64,000 nt of DNA from Whalleya microplaca (lineage: Eukaryota > Ascomycota > Sordariomycetes > Xylariales > Xylariaceae): assembly GCA_022497155.1 (NCBI GenBank), contig MU385734.1, positions 186,001 to 250,000 of the forward strand, in the 5' to 3' direction. Both the position numbers and the translations under genes were made by a program. The notes beneath the pieces were generated by a model. The model made no database searches. It saw only the letters and a list, made by a program, of their open reading frames with translations, and had not been told where the DNA came from. Position 1 is the stretch's first letter. The number at the start of each line of letters is the position of its first letter. Shown here piece after piece: positions 60,145-64,000 of this stretch.

Positions 60145-61336
60145 TCAAATGATGTCTCCTCCGCCAAATCCGCCAAAGCCACCAAAGCCTCCAGATCCTC
60201 CACCCGGTCTTCGACCCCCTAGCCGCGGAACGCCGCCCGGGCCCAGCGGATCATATCGAGCTCCGGGAGGCACTTGGGGGTCGAACTCTGCGCCACCGTT
60301 GCCTCCAAAGAGCGTATCGTCGTCAAATGTCGGATGCATACCCCGGTTTCCGCCCGGTCGCGGCAATCCTCCTCCGATGCCTATTCCGGGGCGCAGGGGA
60401 TCATGCGGCCCCAACCCCGGCGGATTCAGATCGTCGGCGCCGATGTTTCCGAATGGGCTGCGGCCAGGGGCCAGAGGGCCGCCGCGCAGCGGGCGGTTGA
60501 GGTCGAGGGGATCCTCGAAGCCCGGCGGCGGGAAGTCGCCCGCCGGGACAGGGTTGCGAGGGACTGGGTTCAGCGGATCGTCGAACGGATATGGCTGGGC
60601 CGGCCGAGGCAGAGGGTCTGGAAGCACTGGCTGCCTTGGGGGTCTGCGGCCGGCTGCGTCGGCATCGTCGCGGGCAGCCCGATCATCGGGATCGTTCGGA
60701 GACTCCTCGTAGCCCTCCTTTTGGAGCGAAGGCAAGAGTTTCTGGATGATGTTGATTTTGATCAAATTGGCCAGGTCCGCGACGCGGCTGGCGGAGATGA
60801 AGGCCTCCTGGAGCTTCTGCTGCAAGTCGGAGCGATCCTCGGATCCGTCGTCTCGGATATTTATCCGGATGGGGAGAGCGGCATTGGAGACGAAATCCTT
60901 GATGACCGCCTCGACGCGCGCGATGCGTTCGTCGTTGATCGCCAACGCGCGGATCTCGGCTTTGCCGCCCATGCGATCAATCCGGGTGACGAAGCGAAGC
61001 GCGGATTGCTGATGTGCGTAGACAAAAGCATATGTGTTGAAGGAAGCATTCCAGTTCGGCGGGAGTCGCGGAGCTAGTTCGCGGCACCTTGCTTCTACGA
61101 CGTATATTAGCACGTTGAACTTAGTTATATAATCGACATGGGCATTCACCATCTAGCTTCTCTTCATCGAAGCCAAGTAGACGAAACCCCAGTGAGGTCA
61201 TGCAGGCGTGCGTGAATAGAGCCAGCGCTTCGTGAGAGCTGCTTAAGTCAGAGGTAGTATCGCCAGTGGCATGGGTGGAAAGGGCATCAGCCATTCCCTG
61301 GAGGACAGCCGACGGGCTCAGGGGATTTGTCGCCAT
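60145..61336 (-). CDS. PI31-like proteasome regulator
   Basis: Two exons on the minus strand (61336-61150 and 61094-60145) with a 55-bp intron give 378 aa. The N-terminal FP-type domain includes ALALFTHACMTSLGFRLLG, LPPNWNAS and FVYAHQQSALRFVTRIDRM. The C-terminal half is Pro/Gly-rich and carries the PI31 motifs HDPLRPG, MHPTFDDDTLFGG and PGARYDPLGPG. PI31 binds the 20S proteasome and was described as an inhibitor in vitro and an adapter for proteasome transport in vivo. The C terminus ends GGGDII, with no HbYX motif, which animal PI31 uses to dock on the 20S core. The Pro/Gly-rich end produces long antisense open frames. Confidence 0.9.
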
Positions 61337-63116
61337 TGCAACGAGTCCTTTGAATTGTTGTGTCTACTGGCAATAAGGAGTATCCGTTATAAATGATGTT
61401 GATTGCTGTCAGCTTTCCAAATGTTCAGCTTGAGAAAGATGAATGTTCCGGATTGCCCATTCAAGAGAGGTTGGTTCTGTTTGGAAAAGGTGTACATTTT
61501 AGGTGCATGTTCGGAGGCACGTTAGCAAATCGGATTTATGTCATTGCTTCGTTGCCTTCCTTCAGCCCTACGGAACGTAAGATCAGAGTTCGCCACCGCG
61601 CGGGGCGGGGTAGCTTTATCTTATCGGAGCTACCAAGCAGCCAAGCAGCCAAGACAGGAGGGCCTAGGCTACATGTATTCCGTACCTAGGTACATGGGTA
61701 CTTGATTATATCTGGACTCTGTACCTCCTACATGTAGTCGAGTTAAGCTTAGACATACCTAGGTACTATTAGTCTCCTTACAACTACAACCACCACATGA
61801 TGTTATGAAGAAACTGTCAAGATAGTCATTCAAATGAAATAGAGACAAGTCATCAGCGCCCTCCTTGAAAGAAACGATTGAGATGTCCATGCAAACAATA
61901 CCCCCATTTCAATAGTAGTTCTAATGTATGTAGTCAGCCCACAACCAAAACCCCTTGGCCGCGGGATTCGACTTCTTCCAACCTAAACGATCCATGGCAC
62001 CCTTCCGTCTTAATATATGTCTCAATTGTCTATAGGATTTCCTATCTGATAAGACGCTTAACCTTGTCGTAACGACAACGGACATTGGGGATTGACTCAT
62101 AGCGCATGAGTATCTATGAATGCTGTGAGCAGCAGGGATAGCACACGGTACACCTATACTTAGGACACCTTCTAAGTTATTAATCTCTATAGCCGAAGCT
62201 TGGGAAAGCGAGACCGGTTTTTATCTGGCCATTACGACAATGCTCGCCTATAGTAAGATGGCGGCCTGGTAGGTAGGTAATACCTAGTAACTCAGATAGA
62301 CCAAAAAGCAAGGAGAGGCTATTAGTTGACAATACCTGCCATTCTTGAGAGGTTCTCGGCAGTGCCTTATCACTGTTCAGCTCTGAAGTTAAGAGTTGGA
62401 AAGGCCTACCCCGGTAGACTACTCGGTAGCCATTATCCTTTACTATCCTCACACTAAGGCACGTTAGAAAATAGTGAACGGGCCTCCCTTCTAACGTGCC
62501 GTTGACATTTTTACCCAGCTTCGACATTATTGAGATACCTTTGGTCGCGACGAAAAATGCTAAGGATAGTCTACTCGGGGTTGGATTGAACGCAGCTGAG
62601 AGCCACGATGGCGTTGGGTAGGGGTGAATTATAGTGCCCTTCAGCTAGAAGTTAAATCATCCTCATACTTTTAACTCGGCAGGTATTCTGAGCATTCGAT
62701 ACCGCAAAACTCTATGACTTCGTGATTCGGTACTACATAATTTATTCCACGCCAGTGTTGTCACATAAACATAAAATTACCCAAGCCTCTTCGGTGGCAG
62801 ACCGTCTGTATCACAATTAGCTAATCATTCCTATCCTAACAGAATCACGAACTAACCAAAATCAGCAAATGCATGAAGAGGGAATCATGAGACTTCCTGA
62901 CCGGTTCAAAAGAATCTCCAAGACAATATTGATTTGCGATTACCAGGCTTACCTATTTGAAAAGTCCCTTAACGAGATGATAGCTGTGTTCACTTACCTA
63001 CCTATCCCAACCAAAAGCGTACCCAACGCGAGGCAATCTTCTGCCAGTCAGCACTTGTGATAAATCTAGCAAATAACGCCCAAGCACCGAGAACCGTTCC
63101 TCTCAGTCCAAGGAAA
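61337..63116. other. Intergenic; small open frame and hairpin
   Basis: The PI31 upstream region. Several TACCTAGGTA-type palindromes lie at 61683-61770. A 115-codon minus-strand frame (62180-62527) shows no homology I recognise, and a 12-bp perfect hairpin lies inside it. I call no gene here. Confidence 0.45.
62458..62500. repeat. Perfect inverted repeat (12-bp stem, 19-nt loop)
   Basis: GGCACGTTAGAA at 62458-62469 is the exact reverse complement of TTCTAACGTGCC at 62489-62500. Confidence 0.85.
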
Positions 63117-63533
63117 TCAAGAACATACCTCAGCGCCTCCATCCTCCTCATCCCCATCCTCATCGTCACACTTCAACGACACGCCTCCCTCCTCATCATC
63201 GACGTCCTCATCTTCATCAACGTCCTCCTCCTCATCTACATCCACCTCCTCATCAACAACCTCGTAGTCCTCCTCCTCGTCGGGCAGAACCTCGAGCTCG
63301 CCCTCGGGACAGGTCTCGGCCGTGAGCGCGCCGATCTCCTCGCGCAGCTCGCACATGAGACACAGCTCGTTGGCGACCTTGTCGTAGTGCGCGAACTCGA
63401 CGCCCGTCCTGCAGAGCCCCCGGCGCCGGTACCGCTTCGCCTCGTGGCACGTATGGCCCGGCAGGCTGTGGTCCTTGGCGAGGACGCCGCCGCAGCCCCG
63501 GCACCGGAACACCCAGCAGTTGCCTGTGCACAT
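63117..63533 (-). CDS. Small Cys-rich protein with long acidic tail
   Basis: A 138-codon frame from ATG 63533. The N-terminal half has regularly placed Cys and His (CTGNC, CRGCGG, HSLPGHTCHEAKRYRRRGLC, LCLMCELREEI), which suggests metal binding. The second half is almost wholly Asp/Glu/Val (EEEDYEVVDEEVDVDEEEDVDEDEDVDDEE). A GTATGT donor lies at the end of the acidic region (about 63128), so the true gene may splice into a further exon and the listed stop may not be used. I recognise similar uncharacterised ascomycete proteins only by layout. The function is unknown. Confidence 0.6.
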   Translation of the reverse strand: MCTGNCWVFRCRGCGGVLAKDHSLPGHTCHEAKRYRRRGLCRTGVEFAHYDKVANELCLMCELREEIGALTAETCPEGELEVLPDEEEDYEVVDEEVDVDEEEDVDEDEDVDDEEGGVSLKCDDEDGDEEDGGAEVCS

Positions 63534-64000
63534 TATCTAGGATAATGCTATTGAAAAAGGGAATGGGGGGTTGTTTTTTTGATGGATGAGAAAAGCAATA
63601 GTGTTCGGTAGTGAAGGCCTGCTTCAGAATTCTCTGCCGGCAAAGATGTGTGCTGTGAACGTAAGGGTGGTGTTCTCTTGCCGGTTGGTCTGGAGCTGGA
63701 GCGAGAGCATATTCATCTGAACCAGGGGGGATCTCAATGTAATTGTATTCCATGTGAGGCTGCAGAACAATCAAAATACCCCTTTGTCTATTGTTGACTC
63801 AAGCTGCTATTCTGGAACTACCCATTGTTAGCGGCTGTGGTAGACAAAGAGGTCGGTGAAGGGCGGTGAACAAGCATCTTTCTTCGAGCATGAGCCATAG
63901 ACAAACCGCTCTTATGAATCACAAAGGACGTGGAATCAAACACCTAGATAGTGCGATGCAAAATGGCATAGTAGAGGCAAGATTGTGTAAGCACGTGGTG
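63534..64000. other. Window end, upstream of the Cys-rich gene
   Basis: No supported gene. A frame overlapping 63253-63774 on the minus strand is largely a frame shadow of the Cys-rich protein. Confidence 0.45.

Noticed and set aside
60149..61077. Two long plus-strand frames over PI31
   Set aside because: Antisense shadows of a Pro/Gly-rich C terminus.
61683..61775. TACCTAGGTA palindromes as regulator sites
   Set aside because: Such palindromes are common background in this kind of genome and occur here without consistent spacing to a gene.
62360..62410. TCAGCTCTGAAGTTAAG resembling 5S rRNA internal sequence
   Set aside because: The flanks do not match fungal 5S, and no paired termini were found.
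62180..62527. 115-codon minus-strand frame
   Set aside because: No recognisable family, no codon-bias support and a hairpin inside it.
63253..63774. 173-codon minus-strand frame
   Set aside because: It overlaps the Cys-rich gene in another frame; the overlapping part is Arg/Pro-rich shadow sequence.

Overview
The window is nuclear DNA of a filamentous ascomycete, most likely a Sordariomycete. The evidence is short 48-80 bp introns with GTANGN donors and CTAAC/CTGAC branch motifs, fungal-only families (Bud3 RhoGEF, Fungal_trans_2-type regulators, SAT4/PTH11-like rhodopsin-domain membrane proteins, short fungal Dcc1, Rev7 and LYC1), and a transposon with the all-transition decay typical of repeat-induced point mutation (RIP). 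Exon coordinates below were built by hand from splice signals and reading frame.

Left third (1-15 kb) is accessory: the 3' part of a secreted Ser/Ala-rich protein (1-1171), a fungal regulator without a zinc cluster (2156-3895), a sulfotransferase-like P-loop protein (4410-5338), a divergent pair made of a stand-alone class I terpene cyclase (8206-9296) and a cytochrome P450 (9751-11938), and a seven-helix rhodopsin-domain membrane protein (12913-14359). The cyclase resembles the cyclase half of chimeric fusicoccadiene/ophiobolin-type synthases but ends before any prenyltransferase half. Cyclase and P450 share a 454-bp intergenic region, so this looks like the core of a small, possibly undescribed terpenoid locus.

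Middle left (15.7-25.2 kb): a dynamin-family GTPase on the minus strand is cut by a complete 7,026-bp Ty3/Gypsy chromovirus (17380-24405) with two 318-bp LTRs and a 5-bp target duplication (GACTT). The element is riddled with stops, yet its gag zinc knuckle, reverse transcriptase, integrase and chromodomain can still be read. The host exons on both sides stay open.

Middle (28-46 kb): a decayed secreted-protein gene, then housekeeping genes: CCT1 chaperonin subunit, LYC1-like acetyltransferase, a TRIAD3/RNF216-type RBR ubiquitin ligase, a compact Dcc1 cohesion factor made of two short exons, and a Bud3-type RhoGEF for septation.

Right (46-64 kb): a gene-poor stretch with old degenerate repeats and an intact-looking 658-bp TRIM (174-bp LTRs), a frameshifted short-chain dehydrogenase, importin-9/Kap114, a 469-bp TIR element with TA target duplication, Rev7, PI31 and a small Cys-rich acidic protein.
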